Part shown: one piece after another, positions 44,001-52,475 of the stretch
Numbering within the stretch: the stretch's first letter is position 1
Layout: every line of letters starts with the position of its first letter
NCBI GenBank assembly: GCA_022827225.1
Contig: JAJDTJ010000042.1
Location: 1-52,476, forward strand
DNA length: 52,476 nt
Direction: 5' to 3'
DNA from: Candidatus Poribacteria bacterium
GTDB lineage: Bacteria; Poribacteria; WGA-4E; WGA-3G
Notes under the pieces: model-generated
Told to the model about the DNA's origin: nothing
Database searches by the model: none
Seen by the model: the letters and a program-made list of their open reading frames with translations, nothing else
Program-made: the position numbers and the translations under genes

Positions 44001-46835
44001 TGTGGCAACGATGGTACCACCGCCGACACCGCCTTCTGGTCCCAAGTCGATCAGGTAATCTGCGGAATTGATGACCTCAAGGTTATGCTCTACGACGACA
44101 ACGGTATTGCCGTCGTCTACGAGTCTGTGAAGGATTGTTAACAGTTTATTTACATCGTCAAAATGGAGCCCTGTTGTGGGTTCATCAAGGATATAGAGCG
44201 TTTTACCGGTTCCGCGTTTGGAGAGTTCCTTTGAAAGTTTAATGCGTTGTGCTTCACCGCCGGAGAGTGTCGGTGCGGGTTGCCCGAGTTTAATGTAGTC
44301 GAGCCCGACATCGTGGAGGAGTTGGAGTCCTCTTGCGACTCTCGGAATATCGGCGAAATGTTCGAGTGCGGCATCGATATCCATTTCGAGGACTTCGGAG
44401 ATGTTTTTTCCCTTATATTTTATGCTGAGCGTTTCGCTGTTGAAGCGTTTCCCTTCGCATACTTCACACTCGACCCAGACATCGGAGAGTAGCCCCATAT
44501 CGACTTTTTTTGCGCCGTTGCCGTTGCATGCTTCACATCTCCCGCCGCTAACGTTGAAACTGAACCGTCCCGGTTTATAGCCTCGTAGTTTGGCGTCTGG
44601 TAAGCCGGCATAGAGCGATCGAATTGCGTCGAACACCTTTGTGTAGGTTGCAGCGTTGGAACGCGGTGTTCGTCCGATGGGTGCCATGTTGATATTGATG
44701 ATTTTGTCGATGACTTTGGAAATAGGAACGTCTTTGTCTTCGATGATGCCGCGGATGTCATCGTAATCGCCTGGTACAGTTTTCGCCTTCATGAGGTCGC
44801 GGGCGAGTGCGCTGTAGAGGATATCGTGGATTAAGGAGCTCTTCCCGGAACCGCTGACGCCTGTCACACAGCAGAGGGTGCCGACTGGTATTTTCGGGCT
44901 GATCTCTTTAAGGTTATTTTGGCGTGCGTTGCGGATCTGTATCCATCTGTCTCCTGCGGGCCGCCGGGATTCCGGTTGGACAATCGCCTTATCGCCGCGG
45001 AGATATTGCGCCGTAAGTGTGTTGCTTTCCTTGATGAACTGTGCGGGTGTTCCGATGTCGGTTATCTTTCCGCCTCTTATCCCTGCGCCGGGCCCGAAAT
45101 CGACGATCCAGTCGGCGACTAACATGGTTGCTTCATCGTGTTCAACAACAATAACGGTGTTGCCTTGGTTTCGTAAATTTAGGAGTGTTGTCAGTAGCCC
45201 GGCGTGGTCGCGTGGGTGTAATCCGATGCTTGGTTCATCAAGTACATAGGTGACATCGCGTAACCCTGCCCCGACTTGGCTGGCGAGACGGATGCGTTGT
45301 GCTTCGCCGCCGGAGAGTGTCGGTGCTGGACGTGCAAGTGTCAAGTATCCTAATCCTACGCCCATAAGGAATCCGAGTCTGCCTCGAATTTCTTTCAGGA
45401 GTTCCTTGGCGATGAATGCTTCGCGTCCTGTGAGTGTTAATTTGTTAAAGAATTCGGTGGTATCCTGAATAGACATTTCGAGAATGTCGGTTATCGGTGT
45501 ATCGTCTATTGTTACGGACTTTATCCACGAATTCAATCGGGTGCCGTCACATTCCCGACACGGCATTTTGACGAAATAGTCAGGAAAATTATCTTCGTCG
45601 GTTTTATCCCCGTCTTCAAAGTAGTATTTCTGTTCTTCGGCTGGGATGACCCCGTGAAAATGGACGCGATGCTGTCGTCGCTGTTTTCGCCGTTTGTGTC
45701 TGCTGGTGCCTGGAGTCGTAATTATGAGAACAGCGTCGCCGGTGCCGTAAAGGATACCGTCTCGCTGTTCCTGTGTGAGTTCGTTCCAAGGTGTATTGAT
45801 GTTAAATCGGAGGTGTTTTCCGACGGCTTCAGCGATGGCTTTTTCTGTGGAACGGTTTTGTTTGTTGAGGGGTCCCCATAGACGAATGGCACCTTGCATG
45901 ATGGAGAGTGTTTCATCCGGCACAATTAATTTCGGTAAGATGCCCATTTGTACACCCAAACCTCTGCAGCTTTCGCACATCCCATCGGGGTTGTTGAAAG
46001 AGAAATGGCGGGGTTCCGGTTTCACGAAACTAATTTCACAGTCTAAACAGGTATAGTTTTTACTAAAGAGGAGATCGTCTTCTTTTGGCAGGAATGACGA
46101 TGTCTCCGCTTCAGTTGGCACGGTTTGAACCAGCATGACTCCGTTTCCGCGGGCGAGTGCTGTGTCTACTGCTTCGGTGACACGTGCCTCAATGCCATCT
46201 TTAATAACGATTCGGTCAATAACGAGGTCAATATCGTGGCGTTGGTTGCGACTCAGTGAGAATCCTGGGCGAAGTTCGTGTATTTCGCCGTCCACTCGTA
46301 ATCTGGCGAACCCTGCTTTTCGGAGGTCTTCAAATACCTTTTGGTGTGCGCCGCGGGAGCCTCTGGAGATGGGTGCTAAAATGATGAGCCTTGTGCGGTG
46401 AGGATAGTCGAGGAGTGTTTTAACGATGTCTGCCTCGGTTTGTGAACCGATTTCACTTCCGCATTCGGGGCAATGGAATTGACCGACCCGGGCATAGAGG
46501 ACCCGGAGGTAATCGTAAATCTCGGTTACGGTGGCGACTGTGGAGCGCGGGTTATGACCTGTGGACCCCTGGTTGATAGCGATGGAAGGGGAGAGTCCGA
46601 TGATTTCGTCTACGTCCGGCTTTCCGAGCTGCCCCAAAAATTGGCGGGCATAAGCGGATAGAGATTCGATGTATCGCCGCTGTCCTTCGGCATAGACGGT
46701 ATCGATTGCGAGTGAGGATTTGCCGGACCCGCTAACGCCTGTAAAAACGATGAGTTTATCTTTAGGGAGCTGGATATCAATGTTTCTTAAGTTGTGTTCC
46801 CGAGCACCTTGGACGTGGATTGCTTCTTCTGTCAT
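41022..46835 (-). CDS. uvrA: Tandem double UvrA excinuclease subunit
   Basis: The 1937-residue protein is two complete UvrA modules in one chain. Module 1 (residues 1 to ~990) has Walker A GVSGSGKSS near 33 and GVSGSGKSSLIHD near 656, with signatures TLSGGEAQRI near 502 and 852. Module 2 (from ~998) has GVSGSGKTS near 1026 and GVSGCGKSS near 1612, with signatures TLSGGEMRRI near 1450 and TLSGGEAQRV near 1822. All four Walker B motifs (LDEPSIGLHPRD, LDEPTTGLHFDD, LDEPSIGLHPRD, MDEPTTGLHFDD) are intact, as are zinc-module CxxC pairs in both halves. UvrA normally acts as a ~940-residue dimer, so this chain would form an intramolecular pseudo-dimer. Confidence 0.93.
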   Translation of the reverse strand: MTEEAIHVQGAREHNLRNIDIQLPKDKLIVFTGVSGSGKSSLAIDTVYAEGQRRYIESLSAYARQFLGQLGKPDVDEIIGLSPSIAINQGSTGHNPRSTVATVTEIYDYLRVLYARVGQFHCPECGSEIGSQTEADIVKTLLDYPHRTRLIILAPISRGSRGAHQKVFEDLRKAGFARLRVDGEIHELRPGFSLSRNQRHDIDLVIDRIVIKDGIEARVTEAVDTALARGNGVMLVQTVPTEAETSSFLPKEDDLLFSKNYTCLDCEISFVKPEPRHFSFNNPDGMCESCRGLGVQMGILPKLIVPDETLSIMQGAIRLWGPLNKQNRSTEKAIAEAVGKHLRFNINTPWNELTQEQRDGILYGTGDAVLIITTPGTSRHKRRKQRRQHRVHFHGVIPAEEQKYYFEDGDKTDEDNFPDYFVKMPCRECDGTRLNSWIKSVTIDDTPITDILEMSIQDTTEFFNKLTLTGREAFIAKELLKEIRGRLGFLMGVGLGYLTLARPAPTLSGGEAQRIRLASQVGAGLRDVTYVLDEPSIGLHPRDHAGLLTTLLNLRNQGNTVIVVEHDEATMLVADWIVDFGPGAGIRGGKITDIGTPAQFIKESNTLTAQYLRGDKAIVQPESRRPAGDRWIQIRNARQNNLKEISPKIPVGTLCCVTGVSGSGKSSLIHDILYSALARDLMKAKTVPGDYDDIRGIIEDKDVPISKVIDKIININMAPIGRTPRSNAATYTKVFDAIRSLYAGLPDAKLRGYKPGRFSFNVSGGRCEACNGNGAKKVDMGLLSDVWVECEVCEGKRFNSETLSIKYKGKNISEVLEMDIDAALEHFADIPRVARGLQLLHDVGLDYIKLGQPAPTLSGGEAQRIKLSKELSKRGTGKTLYILDEPTTGLHFDDVNKLLTILHRLVDDGNTVVVVEHNLEVINSADYLIDLGPEGGVGGGTIVATGTPEQIAETPESYTGQALRGDFDLWRDAKRQLMKPPVLSTEGADIFGQEQEKRTAIAVQGATENNLKNVDIDIPHRKMTTLTGVSGSGKTSLALDTIYAEGQRRYIETLSTYARQFIGQMEKPKVSKIEGLSPAIAISHANAGQNPRSTVATITEIHDGLRTLYARWGKPYCPDCLEEVRPQSAEEITEKVFELFPEKRMDVLAPLTNFMLLPDAEEGAVRGKIIDINASESAYGLKGNEDYADVFSRLQRAGFARIQIDNEIHRLDEVPRLSKTIRHEIFIVIDRVELVDEEKSRFTEAIELALVQSGGFVLLQETLPTPRASTRTNGSKQQRTKKPDPETSTKKFFSEHAMCASCGNNFGQLTPRHFSFNNKVGACVTCDGRGTNVHPPHDRCPSCHGTRLKPFPSYVMFEDTTISELMEMSITETIEFFNTRLKQIETEIADGTRNGKDDPAAAKGVSTSRATHPALHVHTSPEFEAEVLRQIQIRLQFLEDIGLGYLALDRGAPTLSGGEMRRIQLASQLGSGLTGVTYILDEPSIGLHPRDQERLIAALKELRDIGNSVLVVEHDRDTILAADHVIDFGPKAGKGGGEVIATGAPEIFTHKPPATEKSSVKSLTQAYLSNEEEIPVPKTRRTGIGKQLALYGAETNNLKDIDVKIPLGTLTCVTGVSGCGKSSLVEGTLKPALESKNSIKADGARDRLHTHYISDREREPVYSEYGKPEYRSVRGVSHIKRLINVDQKAIGETPRSNPATYTDLFTKIRELFAEQNDAKTRGFGIGMFSFNLAYGQCHVCEGHRFNRVEMHFLPDVWMPCEACNSTGYSQDTLEIRYNGKNIAEVLDMTVDEALEFFSDNSRICRTLRMLADVGLGYIQLGQSAPTLSGGEAQRVKLAKELARRTTGSTLYIMDEPTTGLHFDDIQKLLKVLNRLVDAGNTIIAVEHNIDIIKSADWIIDLGPEGSKGGGNVVAMGTPEDVAKVQESHTARFLREVL

Positions 46836-46903
46836 AATCGTTTAGCTTCCTATGTGTTGCCCATGTTAAGCTATTGTAGATGATATACCTCAGATTAAAC
46901 GGA

Positions 46904-47821
46904 CTATAGGTCCATAAAGCCGCCTAAGTCTTTGAGTTTGCGGACATCTCTGCGCCAGTCGGCTTTGACTGTTACATACAACTCTAAAAAGACGCGAGTG
47001 TCTAAGAATTTCTCGATATCAGGTCTCGCAAGTTGACCGATACGTTTGATGAGTTTACCACTTTTACCGATGATGATTTGCTTCTGTGTCTGTCGTTCTG
47101 CATAGATGACGGCTCGGATATAGGTAATCTCTTCCGATTTTTTGGTCTGACGTTTTTCAAATTCTTCGATGACGACAGCGGAGGCGTAGGGAATCTCGCG
47201 TTTCGTTATGAGCATAATCTTTTCACGGACGGTTTCTGCGATGAAAAAGCGTTCAGGGAGATCGCTGAGTTGATCTTCAGGAAAATAGAGCGGTCCGAGT
47301 GGTAAGTAATCTTCAATCTGCTCGAGAAGGACTGGGACCCCGTCAGCGTTTAATGCGGAGATCGGGATGATGTGTGCGAATTCAAATTTTTGGCTGTAGT
47401 CCTCGAACATCGGGAGCAGGGTCGGTTTATCGACGAGGTCCACTTTATTCAGTACGAGGATTGCGGTCTGTTTGGTGCGTTTGAGGCGTTTTAGGATGGT
47501 GTCTTCGATGTCAGGGTTTCGGTGGGCGGCATCAACGACGAAAAGTACGACATCGGCATCTCCGAGGGCGCCGTAAGCGGTTTTGACCATTTCGCTCTGT
47601 AGACGGTACTTGGGGGTCATCAGTCCCGGGGTATCGACGAAAATGATCTGACAGGTGTCGGTGGTGTGGATGCCACGTATCTGGTTACGGGTCGTCTGTG
47701 GTTTTGGGGTGACGATGGCTAATTTCTGCCCCAAGATCGTATTGAGCAGCGTCGATTTCCCGACGTTTGGGGCACCGATAATGCTAACGTAGCCAGATTT
47801 GAAGTTTTGGATTTCGTTCAT
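46904..47821 (-). CDS. era: GTPase Era
   Basis: This 305-residue protein is Era, a GTPase that helps mature the 16S rRNA and the small subunit. It has the G1 loop GAPNVGKS at 16-23, G3 DTPGLM, G4 NKVD and SALN (G5), then a C-terminal KH domain (EEITYIRAVIYAERQTQKQIIIGKSGKLIKRIG) that binds rRNA near its 3' end. It is full length. The adjacent uvrA begins downstream on the same strand (68-base gap). Confidence 0.97.
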   Translation of the reverse strand: MNEIQNFKSGYVSIIGAPNVGKSTLLNTILGQKLAIVTPKPQTTRNQIRGIHTTDTCQIIFVDTPGLMTPKYRLQSEMVKTAYGALGDADVVLFVVDAAHRNPDIEDTILKRLKRTKQTAILVLNKVDLVDKPTLLPMFEDYSQKFEFAHIIPISALNADGVPVLLEQIEDYLPLGPLYFPEDQLSDLPERFFIAETVREKIMLITKREIPYASAVVIEEFEKRQTKKSEEITYIRAVIYAERQTQKQIIIGKSGKLIKRIGQLARPDIEKFLDTRVFLELYVTVKADWRRDVRKLKDLGGFMDL

Positions 47822-47925
47822 AATTTTTGAAGATAGAGAGAGTTGTGATGCCCTTCAAAACAGATGCGGCAAAAGAGCATAAGGTTCCAAGTCAAGATGA
47901 TCTAACCTTGTCAGTCATGCATTTT

Positions 47926-48192
47926 TTAAGACTCAGCTGCCGGTTTTGATAACCCTTCAATATGTTCGCTAACCCACTCATGAATTAATGCCCGTGGAGA
48001 GATGCCGCGCGCCTTCGCGATCGCGTTAACCACTTTAGCGTCTCCTAGTGTTAATCGAACGGTGACCCCGGGCTGAAAAACAGGCTCATGTATCTCTTCA
48101 AGCTGGTCCTCAAAATCAGTTAAGTCGTGTGTATCCCAGAACTCGGCGAGTTCCCGAATTGAATCTGTTTGTGGAATTTTTTTACCTTTCAT
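47926..48192 (-). CDS. CopG/BrnA-type antitoxin, orphan
   Basis: The 88-residue protein has a BrnA/CopG-antitoxin-like N-terminus (IRELAEFWDTHDLTDFEDQLEE) and a ribbon-helix-helix-like C-terminus (VTVRLTLGDAKVVNAIAKARGISPRALIHEWVSEHI). These bind DNA and a BrnT-type toxin. No BrnT-like gene is adjacent; only a DUF433 gene and a degenerate frame lie upstream, so it is an orphan or a relic of a pair. The start codon is ATG; the ribosome site (GAAG) is weak. Confidence 0.75.
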   Translation of the reverse strand: MKGKKIPQTDSIRELAEFWDTHDLTDFEDQLEEIHEPVFQPGVTVRLTLGDAKVVNAIAKARGISPRALIHEWVSEHIEGLSKPAAES

Positions 48193-48334
48193 AACTTCTT
48201 CTATATCACGACTACATAACCACTTTATTAGAATAGCATAGTAGGAATAGTTAATTCAAATTAAAATTCAAAAATGCGTCCAATGATTAGCAGAGGCATA
48301 TCGTTTTAAGGATTTATTAGATTTCGCGCTTTTG

Positions 48335-48424
48335 CTATAATAACTTCAGCAATGGTTTTAGATGCTCACGTTCACAACTTCGCCCCTCTTGAGGGTTTTC
48401 AGTTAGGTTCTCATCAAGCAGCAC
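48335..48424 (-). pseudogene. Possible relic of DUF5615-type toxin
   Basis: Starting inside the end of the DUF433 gene, a GTG opens the reading VLLDENL, the conserved start of DUF5615 PIN-like toxins that commonly follow DUF433 antitoxins. The frame continues for 29 codons with unrelated residues and stops. The short match and overlap with the antitoxin end make it a plausible but weak relic call. Confidence 0.35.
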
Positions 48425-48629
48425 GGGCATCCACGAACTCCAAAGTCATTTTCAAGTAAGCAACTGCTTGCTCACGCGACACTGTCGGGAAGTGGTCAAG
48501 AAATTTATTGAGTGAATCTCCTGCAGCAAGGTGCTGAATTAGACTTTCAACCGGTACACGAGTGCCTGTAAAAACCAATCTGCCATTCATAATCCGTGGA
48601 TTTTGGGAGACAATTTGTTCCTTCTTCAT
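48414..48629 (-). CDS. DUF433-family antitoxin-like protein
   Basis: This 71-residue protein is DUF433: NPRIMNGRLVFTGTRVPVESLIQHLAAGDSLNKFLDHFP (in order), then SREQAVAYLKMTLEFV. The family resembles a VapB-like/HTH antitoxin and is usually paired with a PIN-like DUF5615 toxin. The toxin here is only a short remnant. I chose the ATG at 48629, behind AAGGA, rather than an in-frame start 63 bases upstream. Confidence 0.85.
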   Translation of the reverse strand: MKKEQIVSQNPRIMNGRLVFTGTRVPVESLIQHLAAGDSLNKFLDHFPTVSREQAVAYLKMTLEFVDARAA

Positions 48630-48728
48630 AGCGTATTTTTCCTTATATTGATTCGGTTTCACATCAAGTTTATTATAGCACATCGCTCGCAATTTGCCAA
48701 ATTGGAATTTACCGACTGTTTCGGGGTG

Positions 48729-49343
48729 TTATGCGTTCTGTTCTTCGATTTGATGGAGTGCTTCGCTGATGTAGCGGCGGATCCATTCGCTTTCGGTGGT
48801 TTCTTCGAGTGCTTTGAGTGGGGAGACGGCTTGTGGGTTCCCGATTCTACCTAAAGCGACAATCGCGGCGGCGGAGACCCCTCTATCGTTGTCTGTCATG
48901 CTGTGTATTAGTGCTTCTATTATCTGGGTCGGTGGCGTTGAAAACCTGTCTTCGCTGAGCCCTAATTCGCCGAGTGCGACGGCGGTGGCGCATCGCATGT
49001 CTGCTTCTTCATCTTGTAGAAACGGGATGAGGACATCAACGGCGCGGGTATCCCGAATTTTTCCGAGCGAAGAGATAGCAAAGCGGCGGACGGTCGAGTT
49101 GTTATCGGTTAAGGCGTTGATGAGCGGTACGACGGCATGTACATCGCCGATCCCTCCTAATCCTTCAGCGGCATAAGCGCGCATTTCAGCGGATTCTGAC
49201 CGTAGTTTTCGGAGCAACACGTGCGTCGGAATGTACCGCCAATTCCGAACGGGGCCGTCTCGATGTAGTATCCAACCGATGAACTTACGGACTTTTTGCT
49301 GTGGCGACTGGTTTGAGGCAGAGTCTACAGTTTCGCGCGTCAT
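48729..49343 (-). CDS. HEAT-repeat protein
   Basis: This 204-residue protein is built of HEAT/PBS-lyase-type repeats, about five, with units such as MRAYAAEGLGGIGDVHAVVPLINAL, VRRFAISSLGKIRDTRAVDVLIPFL and VSAAAIVALGRIGNPQAVSPLKAL. Such proteins form helical scaffolds for protein binding; no enzyme motif is seen. I use the ATG at 49343, behind GAGGTGG, not the upstream in-frame start. It precedes a DUF433 gene on the same strand and is not clearly linked to it. Confidence 0.88.
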   Translation of the reverse strand: MTRETVDSASNQSPQQKVRKFIGWILHRDGPVRNWRYIPTHVLLRKLRSESAEMRAYAAEGLGGIGDVHAVVPLINALTDNNSTVRRFAISSLGKIRDTRAVDVLIPFLQDEEADMRCATAVALGELGLSEDRFSTPPTQIIEALIHSMTDNDRGVSAAAIVALGRIGNPQAVSPLKALEETTESEWIRRYISEALHQIEEQNA

Positions 49344-49438
49344 CGTGCCACCTCGCTTGCTGTTTTTTCGGATAAACGACAGAATTATAGCATATATCGG
49401 ACTGGATAGCAAATTGTTTTTACAATGCTCTTTGAAAA

Positions 49439-50632
49439 TTAGAGGCTGATGCCTAATTCTTTTGCGATGGTGTAGACATCTTTATCGCCTCTACCGGAAA
49501 GACAGACCACGATGACTTTCTCTTTATCGAGTTTCGGTGCGAGTTCTCGTAGGTAAGCGATGGCGTGTGCGGATTCCAGTGCGGGGATGATACCCTCTGT
49601 CTCCGATAACAGTTGGAAGCCTTCCACTGCTTCTGCGTCGGTAATTGGGACGTATTCCGCTCGACCGATTTCACGGTAATAACTGTGTTCGGGTCCGACA
49701 CCGGGGTAGTCTAATCCGGCGGAGATTGAGTGTGCGGGGGTTATCTGTCCGTCATCTTCCTGTAGTAGGTAGCACTTGGCACCGTGGAAGACACCGACAC
49801 TACCTGCGGTGAGCGGTGCGGCGTGTCGTCCGCTACGGATGCTTTCACCGGCGGCTTCTACACCGATCATTCGGACGGATTCATCGGCATAGAACGGGTA
49901 GAACATACCGAGCGAATTGCTGCCACCGCCGACACAGGCGACGATGCAATCCGGCAAAGCGCCTTCTTGTTCCAAAACTTGTGCTCTCGCCTCATCACCG
50001 ATGACGGATTGGAAATCTCGGACGATCATCGGATACGGATGTGCCCCGACAACGGAACCGAGGAGGAAGTAGGTGGTACGGACATTCGTGACCCAGTCGC
50101 GGAAACAGGCGTTGGTTGCATCTTTGAGTGTACGTGACCCGGAGCTGACAGGCAAGACTTTGGCTCCCATCAACTGCATACGGAAGACGTTGAGTGCTTG
50201 TCGTTCTATGTCTTCTTCACCCATATAGACTTCGCACTCCATATCGAATTTTGCGGCGACGGTGGCTGTTGCGACGCCGTGTTGTCCGGCACCGGTCTCG
50301 GCGATGATGCGTTTTTTGCCCATCCAGCGTGCGAGCAGGATTTGACCGATGGCGCTGTTGATCTTATGGGCACCTGTATGGTTGAGGTCTTCCCGTTTGA
50401 GGTATATTTTCGCGCCGCCGAGGGTCTCTGTCAGACGTTCAGCGTAATAGAGCGGGTTCGGTCGTCCGACGTATTCTCGGAGGTAGTACCGGAATTCTTG
50501 TTGGAAATCCGGGTTATCTTTGAGTTGATTGTATGCGTCTTCAAGTTCTAAGAGTGCCGGCATTAAGGTTTCGGGGACGTATCTGCCGCCGAATTGTCCG
50601 AAATGTCCTGTTGCATCTGGCAGTTGTTGCAT
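49439..50632 (-). CDS. trpB: Tryptophan synthase beta chain
   Basis: This 397-residue PLP enzyme is TrpB. The PLP Lys is Lys90 in [14 protein letters not shown], and the phosphate-binding loop is [25 protein letters not shown] and [10 protein letters not shown] are also typical. It joins indole and serine to make tryptophan. trpA is not adjacent. The start ATG is 4 bases after the stop of the 2-hydroxyacid dehydrogenase, whose last codons (INRIERKK) form a diverged leader repeat (GAAAGGAAA) that supplies the ribosome site. Confidence 0.96.
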   Translation of the reverse strand: MQQLPDATGHFGQFGGRYVPETLMPALLELEDAYNQLKDNPDFQQEFRYYLREYVGRPNPLYYAERLTETLGGAKIYLKREDLNHTGAHKINSAIGQILLARWMGKKRIIAETGAGQHGVATATVAAKFDMECEVYMGEEDIERQALNVFRMQLMGAKVLPVSSGSRTLKDATNACFRDWVTNVRTTYFLLGSVVGAHPYPMIVRDFQSVIGDEARAQVLEQEGALPDCIVACVGGGSNSLGMFYPFYADESVRMIGVEAAGESIRSGRHAAPLTAGSVGVFHGAKCYLLQEDDGQITPAHSISAGLDYPGVGPEHSYYREIGRAEYVPITDAEAVEGFQLLSETEGIIPALESAHAIAYLRELAPKLDKEKVIVVCLSGRGDKDVYTIAKELGISL

Positions 50633-50664
50633 CTTTTTATTTTTTCCTTTCGATTCGGTTGATG
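50630..50664 (-). repeat. Leader repeat, diverged copy before trpB
   Basis: CAACCGAATCGAAAGGAAAAAATAAAAAG lies directly before the trpB ATG and is read as the last codons (NRIERKK stop) of the preceding gene. Confidence 0.4.
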
Positions 50665-51665
50665 TTTTGAAAATTTGCTCGGAGGTTTGGTTGCTTTAAG
50701 ACCGATGGGTTAACAACGGATTCCGGCAGTTCTCCGGTTAGCACTTGTGCTACACATCTGGCAGCGGTGACCTCCAGTTCAAGGATTGCGTCTTTTGAGA
50801 CGAATGCGGCGTGCGGTGTAAGGACGACATTATTAAGTTTTAGGAGTTCCTCGTTTTGGTTGGGTGGTTCTGTTTCCAAGACATCCAGACCTGCCCCGGC
50901 AATTTCACTATTACAAAGTGCGGCTGTAAGTGCAGCGGTGTCTACGATCCCGCCACGTGCTGTATTGATTAAGAAGGCTGTCGGTTTCATGGCACGGAAT
51001 TCGGCGGTGCTGAATAGGTGTTCGGTTTCCGGTGTCAATGGCGCGTGGATCGTAATAAAATCGGATGTTGCGAGGAGTTCTTGAAACGCGACCTTTTGCG
51101 CGCCGTGTTGCTGAATGCATTCGGGGTCTGTGCGCGGCGAGCAGACGTTGATTGTGAGTCCAAACGCTTTGGCTTTAGGGATCATGGCTTGCCCAATCCG
51201 TCCGAACCCTACAATGCCGAGCACTTTGCCCCGGATTCTGTGCATCTCCGGTCCGATGTTCTGGTCCCATACGCCGGTTCTAACAGCCCAATGAAAGCGT
51301 GAAATTTTTCTTGCACAGGCGAGGAGGAGTCCCATGGCGTGGTCAGACACCTCGTCAATACAATAAGCAGGGACGTTTGTAACAACGATACCGTGCGCGG
51401 TGGCGGCTTCAACATCAATGTTGTCCAACCCGATGCCGTAGCGTGCGATCACTTGACACTTCTTCGCGGCTGCAATGACGGGTTCGCTAACGGGGTTCCA
51501 ACAGGTGAGGATACCGTCCATTGTCGGTGCAAGCGTTTTAAGTTCCGCTTCGTCGCCAGTCTCCGCGGCGATGAGTTCTGCTCCGATTTCGGCGAGTACT
51601 TGACGTTCGGGTTCAATCGAGGCCCAGACGTAATCGGTGATGAGGGTTTTCCAGTTGTTTGTCAT
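50637..51665 (-). CDS. 2-hydroxyacid dehydrogenase (phosphoglycerate-dehydrogenase-like)
   Basis: This 342-residue NAD-dependent D-2-hydroxyacid dehydrogenase has the Rossmann fold motif GIVGFGRIG, the Arg in INTARGG, the Glu region (LDVLETEP) and the His in TPHAAFVS. The family is SerA/CtBP-like. The usual HSA/HxAxxS is read as HAAFVS, and the substrate is unknown. The start ATG lies only ~11 bases from the transposon-end hairpin of the IsrB-like element, so the native leader was replaced or disrupted. A TTG three bases upstream is possible. Confidence 0.85.
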   Translation of the reverse strand: MTNNWKTLITDYVWASIEPERQVLAEIGAELIAAETGDEAELKTLAPTMDGILTCWNPVSEPVIAAAKKCQVIARYGIGLDNIDVEAATAHGIVVTNVPAYCIDEVSDHAMGLLLACARKISRFHWAVRTGVWDQNIGPEMHRIRGKVLGIVGFGRIGQAMIPKAKAFGLTINVCSPRTDPECIQQHGAQKVAFQELLATSDFITIHAPLTPETEHLFSTAEFRAMKPTAFLINTARGGIVDTAALTAALCNSEIAGAGLDVLETEPPNQNEELLKLNNVVLTPHAAFVSKDAILELEVTAARCVAQVLTGELPESVVNPSVLKQPNLRANFQNINRIERKK

Positions 51666-51675
51666 CAAAATCTTC

Positions 51676-51716
51676 GGTGTGGAAACCCCCGTGCTTTAGC
51701 AGGGGGAGGAAACACC
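51676..51716 (-). other. Right-end hairpin of the IsrB-like element
   Basis: Outer GGTGT/ACACC stem, inner CCCCC-TGC / GCA-GGGGG stem with a TAAA loop that holds the IsrB stop codon. It closely matches the 8382-8428 hairpin with compensating changes. Confidence 0.75.
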
Positions 51717-52475
51717 GTTCCTATAGTTAAAGTTGAGTCGCGTTAGGACCTTAAGGTCTTTTTGTTTAGCGTTTTGGCATAAGCGCTTACCTTCCAAGGA
51801 ATACAACGCTATGCCTGCTTTACCAAATCCACTGATACGGGTTATTCCGTGCTTGATGTGTCTCACAAGTGTGTTCTTGACGAGACCGTTTCCTAACACA
51901 GTGCCACCATATCGCGGGCGTTTCCCACCTTGCTGTGGGTTTTCGCGGTGTAAGCAACGGCGCTTAATAGGGATAGGCGATATACAGAATATAGACGTAT
52001 TATCAGGCATACTCTGTCCACCTACGGCATGATAAGCTAAGCACCAACTATCAACGCAATGTGCGTCAAAAGTCTCTGATAGTTTATCCTTACACTTCTT
52101 CAGACCTAATCTATCGCGTATCTCTTTGGTTTCGTATCCTTGTAGCGTTAGCAAGTGCCAACGCTTCTGTATTTCGCTATAGAACCAGGATTTACCGACT
52201 TCCAAAGGACTAAACGATTGATTCCATTTCTTAGCACACTTGAGAGTCCGTGCTTTGATGTCCTCAACACAGACGTGTGTTATGGGATATAACTGACTCA
52301 GCCAATCTAATAGACGCAACTTCCAATCCCAACGAGCACGCGTCCCGGCAGGTATCTTCGACTGACCCGCATTACGGTTCTTGCGATGCTTTCTGTTCGG
52401 ACATTTACGCGAACGACGACTCCGCCTGAGTTCACGACGCTTTTCTACTTTCTTGCCAACCTTATCGTGAGCATC
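51696..52475 (-). CDS. IsrB-like (RRXRR) OMEGA nuclease, 3' part, runs off the window
   Basis: The frame is open to the right edge, so the gene is partial; about 259 residues are visible. It contains the RRxRR region (RRELRRSRRSRKCPNRKHRKNR), RuvC-II THVCVEDI with Glu, and RuvC-III FDAHCVDSW, separated by only ~60 residues. There is no HNH domain between them, which is the defining feature of IsrB as opposed to IscB. IsrB is an RNA-guided nickase family. The N-terminal PLMP and RuvC-I regions and the upstream guide-RNA gene lie outside the window. The last codons (SSPC stop) are in the transposon-end hairpin, as for tnpB here. Confidence 0.75.
   Translation of the reverse strand, partial: DAHDKVGKKVEKRRELRRSRRSRKCPNRKHRKNRNAGQSKIPAGTRARWDWKLRLLDWLSQLYPITHVCVEDIKARTLKCAKKWNQSFSPLEVGKSWFYSEIQKRWHLLTLQGYETKEIRDRLGLKKCKDKLSETFDAHCVDSWCLAYHAVGGQSMPDNTSIFCISPIPIKRRCLHRENPQQGGKRPRYGGTVLGNGLVKNTLVRHIKHGITRISGFGKAGIALYSLEGKRLCQNAKQKDLKVLTRLNFNYRNGVSSPC

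Noticed and set aside
48193..48334. A BrnT toxin gene next to the CopG/BrnA-type antitoxin
   Set aside because: The gap is too short and no frame resembles BrnT.
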